The notes under the pieces: model-generated | What the model was told of the DNA's origin: nothing | Databases searched by the model: none | Seen by the model: the letters and a program-made list of their open reading frames with translations, nothing else | Shown here: piece after piece, positions 1 to 6,726 of the stretch | Layout of the letters: the number at the start of each line of letters is the position of its first letter | Numbering within the stretch: the first letter of the stretch is position 1 | Program-made: the position numbers and the translations under genes | Origin: JANQRV01 sp964533785 | Lineage (GTDB): Bacteria; Bacteroidota; Bacteroidia; Chitinophagales; Saprospiraceae | Reading direction: 5' to 3' | Assembly: GCA_964533785.1 (NCBI GenBank) | Contig: CAZHNG010000085.1 | Location: 1-21,709, forward strand | DNA length: 21,709 nt

Positions 1-66
1 TCCATTGAATATCAGCGTTTTGTTGTCTAAAATCTAGCGTCTAGCGTCTAGCGTCGAAAGTCCAAA
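1..66. repeat. End of a dispersed inverted-repeat element (copy 1, continues upstream)
   Basis: Positions 1-66 match the reverse complement of 15417-15468 with one mismatch and one 14-base insertion. The insertion is two extra copies of the heptamer ctagcgt, which occurs three times in tandem at 34-54 but once in the other copy. The match runs to the first base of the window, so the rest of this copy lies upstream. The end near 62 corresponds to the 16-bp terminal inverted repeat of the complete copy at 15421-15557. No coding sequence is visible here. The stretch from 67 to 169 shows no recognisable feature. Confidence 0.85.
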
Positions 67-169
67 TTTGTAGTAAAATAAAGATAGGCTTAATGAAGGT
101 TTTTTGTAGCGATGGTTTGTCATTTTATAGTAAACTGGTACTAACAGCGGCGAATCCTTTACCATATTA

Positions 170-778
170 TCAAGTAATTATTACCAACTGTGCGAACCCA
201 TCAAAAACTGTCTGAGAGCGATAAGTCAAACCCTGTTTTTTAGCGTATTCACGAAGCCATTGATTTTGTTCCCAGTTTAGGGCATTACTCTTGGTTGCCG
301 TATACCATATAACCATTGAGAAATTCTTGACCGAATAATACTTGTTGGTGATTTTTCCATAACCTCCACGCCCGGTGGGTGATAATACTATAATCTTACC
401 ATCTCTTTTGAGCACCCGATTGGCTTCCCCAAGAAGAAAATTGCATTGAGCTTTCGTCAGATTGAACAGCACATTGCAAAAGGAAACATAATCGAAAGTA
501 TTTTCTAAAAAAGGCAAACTCTGCCCTGCCTCTACTTTTATCAGCTCACAATCTATACCTGAAAGTTTTTGTCGAGCTTCCTCCAGCATACCCTCGCTGG
601 TATCCGTGCCCACACATTTCACCTGCTTTTCCAAAAACAGTTTTTCGATGAGCTTGCCCGGGCCTGTTCCAATATCAAGTAAAGAGGACCTGGTTTCAAC
701 AACATCCACGACTGGTGTAAGAAAGTTTTGATACCAAGGTGCTTCCTGGACATTAGAGAAAAATTTACTGAAATTCAT
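170..778 (-). CDS. Class I SAM-dependent methyltransferase
   Basis: A 202-residue protein with the Rossmann-type methyltransferase core. Motif I is LLDIGTGPGK at residues 33-42 (glycine-rich S-adenosylmethionine loop), followed by an acidic residue in CVGTDTS near 59, which should bind the ribose hydroxyls. A motif IV-like stretch is FDYVSFCNVLFNL near 95-107, and LKRDGKIIVLSPTG near 123-136 is the usual post-core strand. This resembles the Methyltransf_11/25 group. The substrate cannot be told: such stand-alone cytosolic enzymes act on small molecules, lipids or proteins. Length is normal and the frame intact. It is divergent from the S9 peptidase gene with a 94-base gap, so the two may share a control region. 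Confidence 0.85.
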   Translation of the reverse strand: MNFSKFFSNVQEAPWYQNFLTPVVDVVETRSSLLDIGTGPGKLIEKLFLEKQVKCVGTDTSEGMLEEARQKLSGIDCELIKVEAGQSLPFLENTFDYVSFCNVLFNLTKAQCNFLLGEANRVLKRDGKIIVLSPTGRGGYGKITNKYYSVKNFSMVIWYTATKSNALNWEQNQWLREYAKKQGLTYRSQTVFDGFAQLVIIT

Positions 779-823
779 TTTTGGTTGATTAGATACTATT
801 CAATTACTTAGGTCCCATGTTCC

Positions 824-842
824 AATTATGGTTACCATAATT
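824..842. promoter_or_regulatory. Candidate operator palindrome between divergent genes
   Basis: The bases aattatggt-t-accataatt form a perfect inverted repeat with 9-base arms around one central base. It sits in the 94-base gap between the divergent starts at 778 and 873, 31 bases before the peptidase start. Size, symmetry and position fit a dimeric repressor or activator site, but no regulator gene is nearby and no clear Bacteroidota -7 element (TAnnTTTG) was found. Confidence 0.4.
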
Positions 843-872
843 TTACTACTTTAGATCAAAAGTTGATATAAC

Positions 873-3242
873 ATGCTGCGTTTTTTACTTGTTTTGTTGA
901 TTTCATTACCACTCGCTGGAAAAGCTCAATCGGTTACCAACCAATCTTCACTTACTATCGAACAAATCATGCAAGGACCGGATTTTGTGGGGCACTTGCC
1001 TTCCAATATTCGCTGGTCGGCCGACAGCAAAGTGGTTTACTTTTCCTGGAACCCTGAAAGTGACACCCTTTCTTCCACCTATAAGATTGCCATCGATGAT
1101 GAAATTCCCCAAAAGGTAGAAGAAAATGAACTGAAAAACCTGCCGCGCTCTTATGTTTTTAACAAAGAAAAAACAAAGGCTTTATACACTAAAAATGGAG
1201 ATATCTTTCTGCAAGAAATTGCCACTAATGCTATCACGCAAATCACCAACACCGTTGATGCTGAATACAGTGTCGCTTTTTCCGGTGATGAAATGGATAT
1301 CCTTTATGTTCAAAAGAATAACCTGTTTGCCTGGAATATTGAAACGGGTACCTTACGACAACTCACCAATTTCAAATCGGGCTCACCCAAAGCAGAACCT
1401 GAGATGGCCGAACACGAGAAATGGCTGCAACGTGATCAACTGGAATATTTTGATATTTTAAGTCAAAGGAAGGCAGAAGCCGATTTGCAAAAGCAAAGAA
1501 ACGAGGCATTACAGCCCAAACGGCCCGTTGAATATTATCTAAAGGGGCAATCGACTTCCAATATCCAAGCCAGCCCGGATCTGAATTATATTACCTTTCG
1601 ATTAACAAAATCTGCCAAAAGTAAAAACACGAATGTGCCTAATTACGTGACCGAAGATGGTTATATCGAAGACCTAGGTTCCCGACCTAAAGTAGGGTCC
1701 CCCTTAAATACCTACCAATTTGGCATTTACGATCTCACCAATGATACCATCTTTGTGCTTGATACAGAGCAGATCGAAGGCATTTACGACAAGCCTGCTT
1801 TTTTGGAAGCATACCATGAAGGAGATTCAGCTTTTGTTGCCACTTTCGATGAGCCAAGGGAAGTCGTTGTTCACGGTCCTATTTATTCAGAAGATCATCA
1901 AGCAGTAGTAGTTATCCGTTCGCTGGACAATAAAGACCGCTGGATCATGTCCCTCGATCTGGCTTCGGGAAAATTGAAATTACTGGATCGACAAAGAGAC
2001 GAGGCCTGGGTAGGGGGCCCCGGTATTGTCAGCTGGAATTTTTCGGCGGGTAATGTGGGCTGGTTGCCCGACAATGAGCACTTTTGGTATCAATCCGAAG
2101 CTACGGGTTACTCGCATTTGTATACAGTTAATGCACAAACCGGCGAAAAAAAGGCATTAACCAGTGGAAAATACGAGATCATAGACGCCGAGCTTTCCAA
2201 TGATAAAAAACACTTTTACATCACCGCTAATGCAGAAAGTCCGCACGAACAACATTTCTATCGTTTGCCGGTAACCGGCGGGGAGTTGGAAAAGATCAGC
2301 ACTATCGCCGGAAACCATCAGGTTGCACTATCTCCTGACGAAAGCCATTTGGCTATTCGTTACTCCTACAGTAACAAACCCTGGGAATTGTACCTAACGC
2401 CCAACCAAAAGGGGGAAGAAATGAAGCAGGTCACCCATTCCACTACGGAAGCCTTCGAAGCTTATTCCTGGCGGGAGCCGGAGATCGTACGGTTTAAAGC
2501 ACGCGACGGTGTGGAAGTACCGGCCCGTCTTTATCGGCCCAAACGGCCTAAACGAAATGGCCCGGCCGTCATTTTCGTCCACGGTGCCGGATACCTGCAA
2601 AATGTACATAAGTGGTGGAGTAGCTATTATCGGGAATATATGTTTCACAATATACTGGCCGATAATGGGTATACGGTCTTAGATATCGACTACCGGGCCA
2701 GTAATGGTTACGGGCGGGATTGGCGGACGGCTATCTACCGGCACATGGGCGGCAAGGATTTAGATGATCAAGTGGATGGTGCCAAATTTTTAGTGCAAAA
2801 TTACCAGGTATCGCCCGATAAGATCGGGATCTACGGCGGCTCTTACGGTGGGTTCATCACTTTAATGGCCTTGTTTACATCTCCTGGCACTTTCAAGTGT
2901 GGAGCAGCCTTGCGTTCGGTGACGGACTGGGCGCATTACAATCATGGTTATACTTCCAATATTTTGAATACGCCCGTACTGGACAGCATTGCTTACTACC
3001 GTAGTTCTCCTATTTATCACGCGGAAGGGTTACGGGATAATCTGCTCATATTGCACGGCATGATCGACACGAATGTGCAATTTCAGGATGTAGTACGTTT
3101 GGCGCAACGGTTGATCGAGCTGGGTAAACACAACTGGGAATTTGCCGTTTTTCCCTTGGAAGGGCACGGTTTTGTGGAGCCTAGTAGCTGGGCGGATGAG
3201 TATAAACGGATCTATAAGTTGTTTGAGGAGCAGTTGAAATAG
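873..3242 (+). CDS. Exported S9 family peptidase (DPP IV / acylaminoacyl-peptidase type)
   Basis: A 789-residue serine peptidase of the prolyl oligopeptidase clan. It starts with a signal peptide (MLRFLLVLLISLPLAGKAQ), so it acts in the periplasm or outside the cell. Residues about 30-520 look like the DPP IV-type beta-propeller that limits access to small peptides. The C-terminal alpha/beta-hydrolase domain begins near 540 and carries the triad: Ser657 in GGSYGG, Asp732 in HGMIDTNV and His765 in EGHGF. The family cleaves dipeptides or blocked residues from short peptides; S9 members of this length are common in Bacteroidota and probably feed on protein debris. Exact specificity (proline, acylated residues or other) cannot be read from the sequence. 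It is monocistronic and convergent with the truncated toxin gene, whose reading frame overlaps its last 31 bases. Confidence 0.93.
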   Translation: MLRFLLVLLISLPLAGKAQSVTNQSSLTIEQIMQGPDFVGHLPSNIRWSADSKVVYFSWNPESDTLSSTYKIAIDDEIPQKVEENELKNLPRSYVFNKEKTKALYTKNGDIFLQEIATNAITQITNTVDAEYSVAFSGDEMDILYVQKNNLFAWNIETGTLRQLTNFKSGSPKAEPEMAEHEKWLQRDQLEYFDILSQRKAEADLQKQRNEALQPKRPVEYYLKGQSTSNIQASPDLNYITFRLTKSAKSKNTNVPNYVTEDGYIEDLGSRPKVGSPLNTYQFGIYDLTNDTIFVLDTEQIEGIYDKPAFLEAYHEGDSAFVATFDEPREVVVHGPIYSEDHQAVVVIRSLDNKDRWIMSLDLASGKLKLLDRQRDEAWVGGPGIVSWNFSAGNVGWLPDNEHFWYQSEATGYSHLYTVNAQTGEKKALTSGKYEIIDAELSNDKKHFYITANAESPHEQHFYRLPVTGGELEKISTIAGNHQVALSPDESHLAIRYSYSNKPWELYLTPNQKGEEMKQVTHSTTEAFEAYSWREPEIVRFKARDGVEVPARLYRPKRPKRNGPAVIFVHGAGYLQNVHKWWSSYYREYMFHNILADNGYTVLDIDYRASNGYGRDWRTAIYRHMGGKDLDDQVDGAKFLVQNYQVSPDKIGIYGGSYGGFITLMALFTSPGTFKCGAALRSVTDWAHYNHGYTSNILNTPVLDSIAYYRSSPIYHAEGLRDNLLILHGMIDTNVQFQDVVRLAQRLIELGKHNWEFAVFPLEGHGFVEPSSWADEYKRIYKLFEEQLK

Positions 3243-3481
3243 GAACACGGATTAGAGGGATTACGTATTGTTCTGATTCCCGCAAGTGCCTGTTTTGCTT
3301 TCTGTTTTCCAATCTGCTTTCTCAGTATATATTCGGTGGTGATATAGCTCATCGTACTGATCAGTAGAAAAATTTCACCATCTTCACCTTTTCTAAAAAG
3401 AGCCTTTGCATGTTTAAAGTACGGCACTCTTTTCCCTAGCCAATCTAATATGATATTGGTATCTACGAAAACCTTATCCAA
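3212..3481 (-). pseudogene. Truncated PIN-domain (VapC-type) toxin
   Basis: The first 72 residues look like a PIN-domain endoribonuclease toxin: MDKVFVDTNIILD contains the first metal-binding acid (Asp7, with Asn9), and a helical region with Glu50 follows. PIN toxins of this kind run to about 130-140 residues and need further acidic residues in the second half. Here the family-like sequence stops near base 3266; the remaining 17 residues (RNPSNPCSYF onward) are unrelated and read into the antisense of the peptidase 3' end. The 3' half seems lost by deletion, so nuclease activity is unlikely. The start overlaps the end of the upstream antitoxin gene by 8 bases, the usual translational coupling of such pairs. 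Confidence 0.75.
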
Positions 3482-3734
3482 GATCAGCTGTATTTTTTGT
3501 TAAGTAATCTGTATGCGCATCCTTGTAATCTTCTTCAGTATCCAGTTGAATGATACCACTTAATTCATTCACAATACTGGCTTTTTCATAAACTTTATCT
3601 TGGTAATCTGCTAGAAGCTTTTGCAAGTAGTTTTCAATTAAAGAAGATAAACTGACTTTATGCGTTTTGGCATAAGACTTAGCCTGTTCTATGATATCCT
3701 TATCGAGACTGAGCGTAAGTTTGGTATTCATCAC
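3474..3734 (-). CDS. Ribbon-helix-helix-like antitoxin partner of PIN toxin
   Basis: An 86-residue protein. The N-terminus (KLTLSLDKDIIEQAKSYAKTHKVSLSSLIENYLQKLL) has the strand-helix-helix pattern of ribbon-helix-helix DNA-binding antitoxins, close to the DUF6364 group paired with PIN toxins in Bacteroidota. The acidic C-terminal part (LDTEEDYKDAHTDYL) would wrap and neutralise the toxin. The reading frame is complete although its toxin is truncated, so it may now act only as a DNA-binding autorepressor. Two Met codons in a row (3734 and 3731) could serve as start; the choice changes nothing else. An inverted repeat lies just upstream. Confidence 0.8.
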   Translation of the reverse strand: MMNTKLTLSLDKDIIEQAKSYAKTHKVSLSSLIENYLQKLLADYQDKVYEKASIVNELSGIIQLDTEEDYKDAHTDYLTKNTADLG

Positions 3735-3741
3735 TACATTA

Positions 3742-3774
3742 TTTACGTGTAAGAATAAATATTTTATACGTAAA
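3742..3774 (-). promoter_or_regulatory. Inverted-repeat operator upstream of the antitoxin gene
   Basis: Arms tttacgtgtaa (3742-3752) and ttatacgtaaa (3764-3774) are inverted copies, 10 of 11 bases matching, separated by 11 AT-rich bases. The site begins 8 bases before the antitoxin start, where autorepression of type II toxin-antitoxin operons normally acts. The role is inferred from position and symmetry. Confidence 0.5.
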
Positions 3775-3821
3775 AAATAATCGTTTCCCTAGCAATAGTT
3801 CCCCATTTCATAACAGGAGTG

Positions 3822-4361
3822 CTACCCCTTCATCTGCCGCAGCACCTCGAGCGCCTGATTATAATGCCGTATTTCGTGCACCACGATAATATCAAAAGCG
3901 GTTGCTAGTTTATAAACGATGTTCCGGTTGGCGGGAGAATGGATAACGGTTCCTTTTTTTACCAGCTCATTCGAGTTTTCTATCATTGTTTTCAATTGCT
4001 CCTGGTGGGCTACAAAGCGATCTAAAATTCCGGTTGGAATTTGGCTTTGACTCGGTTCCCAAATAGGAAAGGTTTTCACCTTGTTTTTTCTTTCGGGTTG
4101 AACGCCGTTTAGAATGAACTTTCCGAAAAGGTTTGCCAGAAATCCAATCTTTGCAATGAAGGGTGGACGGTAAGTACCTTTTTTTAGTTCCTCGATGATA
4201 GGAAAATAGGTTTCGTTAATGGTAATGAGGTGGTCGATATTTTGTCCGATACTCCAGGTTTCGGGGCTGGATTTCCAGTTCATTTCTTCGGAGGTTAAAC
4301 TGCCGAAGGCGCTGGTAAAATCTTCTGTTGTTGTGTCGATTTGGACGGTCCAGTTTTTCAT
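3822..4361 (-). CDS. DinB-family (DinB_2) putative metal-dependent hydrolase/transferase
   Basis: A 179-residue four-helix-bundle protein of the DinB/YfiT superfamily. The three metal-ligand histidines expected in this fold are visible: His44 in NIDHL, and His162 and His166 in VHEIRHYNQ. The N-terminal pattern SPETWSIGQNIDHL is characteristic of DinB_2 proteins. Known relatives act in bacillithiol- or mycothiol-dependent reactions or have no known substrate; none can be assigned here. There is no signal peptide, so it is cytosolic. It lies 34 bases downstream of the exported phosphatase-fold gene on the same strand and could be co-transcribed with it. Confidence 0.85.
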   Translation of the reverse strand: MKNWTVQIDTTTEDFTSAFGSLTSEEMNWKSSPETWSIGQNIDHLITINETYFPIIEELKKGTYRPPFIAKIGFLANLFGKFILNGVQPERKNKVKTFPIWEPSQSQIPTGILDRFVAHQEQLKTMIENSNELVKKGTVIHSPANRNIVYKLATAFDIIVVHEIRHYNQALEVLRQMKG

Positions 4362-4395
4362 CTGTTTAAAAATTTGTTTTTACGTCTAATCTACC

Positions 4396-5313
4396 TTACG
4401 GCCAACCTAACTCAAATACCGTCACAACAATCCCATGGTCGGAAGGATAACGGAACTTTTGGTTATCAATAGTAATAGGTTCTCCTAAAAATGCTTTGTA
4501 GGAAGTAGATTCTATTGGGGTCAGCATATCTCCTTTGTAGAAAATGTAATCGATCCGGTGGGCATCATTTTTACCTTTGGTATGCCAGGTGATCCCCGGA
4601 TGTGAAAGAGGGTTGGGGTTTATTTCCCGGTAAGTATCCATTAACCCCATATCCTCCAGGACTTTTGTGGTATACCAGGGGACTACTAATCCGTTATGCT
4701 TTCCCTTGGTTGTTTCTCCCCAGTCCAGGTGCGAGGGGGCATTCATGTCTCCTCCGAAAACCATGGGAATGGAATCAGTCTCAGCCGCGTATTGCCTTAG
4801 ATACGGCAGCACCTTTTGAATCATTTCGTACTTTTTACCCGTTTTTTCCCATTCCAACAATTCTTCTACAGTTTTGCCCAGCTTTTCCGGCTCATCCTCC
4901 CAGGGCAAATAATGGAACCAGTTACTGAAAAAGCGGATCTTTTGATTGCCTACAAATACTTCGCGTCCGCCCAAATAAAAAGGAAAATCCGTATCAATTC
5001 TTTCCCCAAAAGGGTACCTGGAAAAAATAGATAAATTGATGCGTTCATCATCCAACGGAGTTCCTTCCGGTGCAATGAGGTGAAAATGAAACCCCAGGGA
5101 ATCGGCGATCATCTTCCCAGACCCATAGGTTTCCACCATCAATACGATATCCGGATCAATGGCTTTGATGACCTGAATGGCATTTTCAGGGCCATCGGGA
5201 ATATCATTTGCTCCGTGCAGGATATTCCAGGCCATTACTTTGAGGCGTTGGGTTTGGGCCTGTGATTGAAAAATAACGAATAATAGTAGAAAAAACCAAA
5301 AGCACTTTTTCAT
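4396..5313 (-). CDS. Exported endonuclease/exonuclease/phosphatase-fold protein
   Basis: A 305-residue protein with a signal peptide (MKKCFWFFLLLFVIFQSQAQ) and then the DNase I-like EEP fold. Catalytic-type motifs appear in order: Asn30 in MAWNILHG, Glu61 in VLMVETYG, Asp189 and Asn191 in GGDMNAPS, Asp255 in HRIDYIF, and Asp292-His293 in YPSDHG. These are the Mg-binding residues and general base of the family, so the protein should be an active phosphodiesterase or phosphomonoesterase acting outside the cytoplasm, for example on nucleic acid, sphingolipid or inositol phosphate. Bacteroidota carry many such secreted paralogues of unknown substrate. Confidence 0.88.
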   Translation of the reverse strand: MKKCFWFFLLLFVIFQSQAQTQRLKVMAWNILHGANDIPDGPENAIQVIKAIDPDIVLMVETYGSGKMIADSLGFHFHLIAPEGTPLDDERINLSIFSRYPFGERIDTDFPFYLGGREVFVGNQKIRFFSNWFHYLPWEDEPEKLGKTVEELLEWEKTGKKYEMIQKVLPYLRQYAAETDSIPMVFGGDMNAPSHLDWGETTKGKHNGLVVPWYTTKVLEDMGLMDTYREINPNPLSHPGITWHTKGKNDAHRIDYIFYKGDMLTPIESTSYKAFLGEPITIDNQKFRYPSDHGIVVTVFELGWP

Positions 5314-5358
5314 AAAAAACAGGGTTTGATGCGCCGTCTAAAGATAGCCAAATGATGC

Positions 5359-5387
5359 TTTGGTTTTAGCAGAAATAATTAGTTTTG
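5359..5387 (+). promoter_or_regulatory. Possible Bacteroidota-type promoter of a dead gene
   Basis: TTTG at 5359-5362 and TAGTTTTG at 5380-5387 fit the Bacteroidota sigma-ABfr consensus (TTTG then TAnnTTTG) with a 17-base spacer. It sits 12 bases before the ATG at 5400 of the RibD_C-like remnant. The call rests on the consensus match alone. Confidence 0.35.
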
Positions 5388-5399
5388 GAAAAACAAGGA

Positions 5400-5489
5400 A
5401 TGTCAAAAATTACCATACACATGGTTTCCAGTCTTGACGGCTTTATCGCTAAAAAAGAAAATTACACGCCAAAAATTACAAGTATTTGA
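5400..5489 (+). pseudogene. N-terminal remnant of a RibD_C / dihydrofolate-reductase-like gene
   Basis: From ATG 5400 the frame reads MSKITIHMVSSLDGFIAKKENY, which closely resembles the first strand and loop of RibD C-terminal-domain/YyaP-type reductases (pattern with VSLDGFIA). After about 22 residues the similarity ends, and the frame meets TGA at 5487-5489. A normal protein has about 170-190 residues, so only the start survives; the rest has been deleted up to the neighbouring glyoxalase-like scrap. It is not expected to make a functional product. Confidence 0.65.
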
Positions 5490-5581
5490 ATCCCGGAATT
5501 GACCAACAACCGTGGGCTGAAGAAGAAATGTGCCTCGCAGACCCTTTTGGGAATATGTTGATTTTTTATAAGCCTAAATGA
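5471..5581 (+). pseudogene. C-terminal remnant of a glyoxalase/bleomycin-resistance (VOC) gene
   Basis: In the frame starting at 5471, 36 residues are followed by TGA at 5579-5581. They include PWAEEEMCLADPFGNMLIFY, the typical last two strands of VOC-fold proteins: the D-P-x-G-N turn and a final strand ending the fold. No start codon or upstream VOC sequence remains. The fragment is fused, in a different frame, to the RibD_C-like remnant, so a deletion probably joined the start of one gene to the end of another. It ends 4 bases before the stop of the convergent gene at 5586. Confidence 0.6.
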
Positions 5582-5585
5582 GAAG

Positions 5586-6281
5586 CTAAACGCCAGACAG
5601 TTTTGGTTTCAACTTATATTCCCGCTTAAAACTCTTCGGATTCAGATCGACGAATTCGTAATTTTCAATATTCGCCAATTTTTTGCTGAAAATATTTTGC
5701 GCTGTTTCATTAGTCATCCCTTTCGGGAAATAAAACCCATCAAATTCCACATTTTCGATAAGGGCGATAAACTCGTGTTTAAAATCATAATTTCCGACGT
5801 AGGTTAACGCAATTTTACCGGTCCATTCCAGGTCAAACTTGTTATTAGTTTGTCGACTAAACTTGATGCTATGATCAGCAGCACTATCATGGCCCAGCAG
5901 ATAAATATGAAAGGCTAGATCATCCAGTTCAAAATCATCGGCCAATGGCAAAGGGTCGGCAATCAAGGTACTATCGTGGAGACTTTCAAAATCAAACTTT
6001 TCCTTTTCACAATCAATCTTGATCCCACCAAGATGTCCAAAAGTGGAAGATAGCGTACAACTTCGGCAGTTTTTCCACGCTCCCTTCGCCATCCAATCTG
6101 ACTTTGGTTCTTCTTTATCATCTGAATCGTCTTCCGCATCATAGTTTTCTGTTTTTAGGTGAAAATTAAACCAGAGGTCATGGTTCTTGTCCAGCCTACC
6201 ACTCCATACAAATTCTTTGAGTTGATGACCTTGCGGATAAGGGTTATCCAGAAAATAAATTCTGTTGGCTTTTCTATTCAT
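5586..6281 (-). CDS. Hypothetical protein, 231 residues
   Basis: I do not recognise this family. The protein has no signal peptide or membrane segment. It has an acidic insert near residues 48-60 (EDDSDDKEEP), a Cys pair in KNCRSCTL and a third Cys in IDCEKEK, many aromatic and charged residues, and a basic C-terminus (SFKREYKLKPKL). The alternating strand-like pattern suggests a mainly beta fold. The frame is clean and the codon use like its neighbours, so it is probably a real gene. It lies 18 bases downstream of the truncated secreted-protein gene, implying one transcript. The stop is 4 bases from the glyoxalase-like remnant on the other strand. Confidence 0.6.
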   Translation of the reverse strand: MNRKANRIYFLDNPYPQGHQLKEFVWSGRLDKNHDLWFNFHLKTENYDAEDDSDDKEEPKSDWMAKGAWKNCRSCTLSSTFGHLGGIKIDCEKEKFDFESLHDSTLIADPLPLADDFELDDLAFHIYLLGHDSAADHSIKFSRQTNNKFDLEWTGKIALTYVGNYDFKHEFIALIENVEFDGFYFPKGMTNETAQNIFSKKLANIENYEFVDLNPKSFKREYKLKPKLSGV

Positions 6282-6299
6282 AGTTGATTGGATTGATCG

Positions 6300-6539
6300 T
6301 TAAAAAATTTGCTTTTGATTATCGAATTTGACATCCGTAAGCCGGTAACTACCATTGGGCCTGCTTTCGTAGAGTGGTAAATGAAATTGTCCCTTTTCCC
6401 ACTTTCCTTCCGGGTCATGATAATTGATACTCTTTGCTAAAACTTGTTCGGAATTTAGAGCCTGTGCAATGTTGGCCTGAGGAATTATGGTCAAGACACT
6501 ATAAGATACAATTGACAATAATAGTTTCATCTTTTTCAT
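6300..6539 (-). CDS. Short exported protein, probably N-terminal remnant of a larger family
   Basis: The start at 6539 is chosen because it opens a signal peptide (MKKMKLLLSIVSYSVLTIIP, then a likely cleavage after NIAQA); the frame can be opened further up at 6578 but the extra 13 residues weaken the signal. About 52 mature residues follow, including KSINYHDPEGKWEKG and ESRPNG. These motifs resemble the N-terminus of a group of secreted Bacteroidota proteins of about 240-260 residues (tentatively DUF6503), whose function is unknown. If so, this copy has lost its C-terminal three quarters. It precedes the 231-residue gene on the same strand. Confidence 0.5.
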   Translation of the reverse strand: MKKMKLLLSIVSYSVLTIIPQANIAQALNSEQVLAKSINYHDPEGKWEKGQFHLPLYESRPNGSYRLTDVKFDNQKQIF

Positions 6540-6726
6540 CGGTTTGGAATATAATTTAAGAGCCTGCTTCGAATTCATCCTGTAAAACTATTGACTTGTT
6601 GCCGCAAAAATTTAGTGTACTCTATCAAAAGTCGTCCTGTTCCAATCAACATTTCCTGGTTTTTCAATAGGGGTAAACACCATAACCAAGCATCATAAAT
6701 AAGAATACAATAACCACTTTATCAAG

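Noticed and set aside
34..54. Three heptamer repeats as a CRISPR-like or iteron array
   Set aside because: Units are contiguous without spacers, only three in number, and belong to the end of a dispersed element.
1153..1461. 102-residue open frame inside the S9 peptidase gene
   Set aside because: Shifted frame within a clear gene, with no recognisable domain or start signal.
4602..4928. 108-residue open frame opposite the phosphatase-fold gene
   Set aside because: Antisense shadow; Pro- and Leu-rich composition without motif support.
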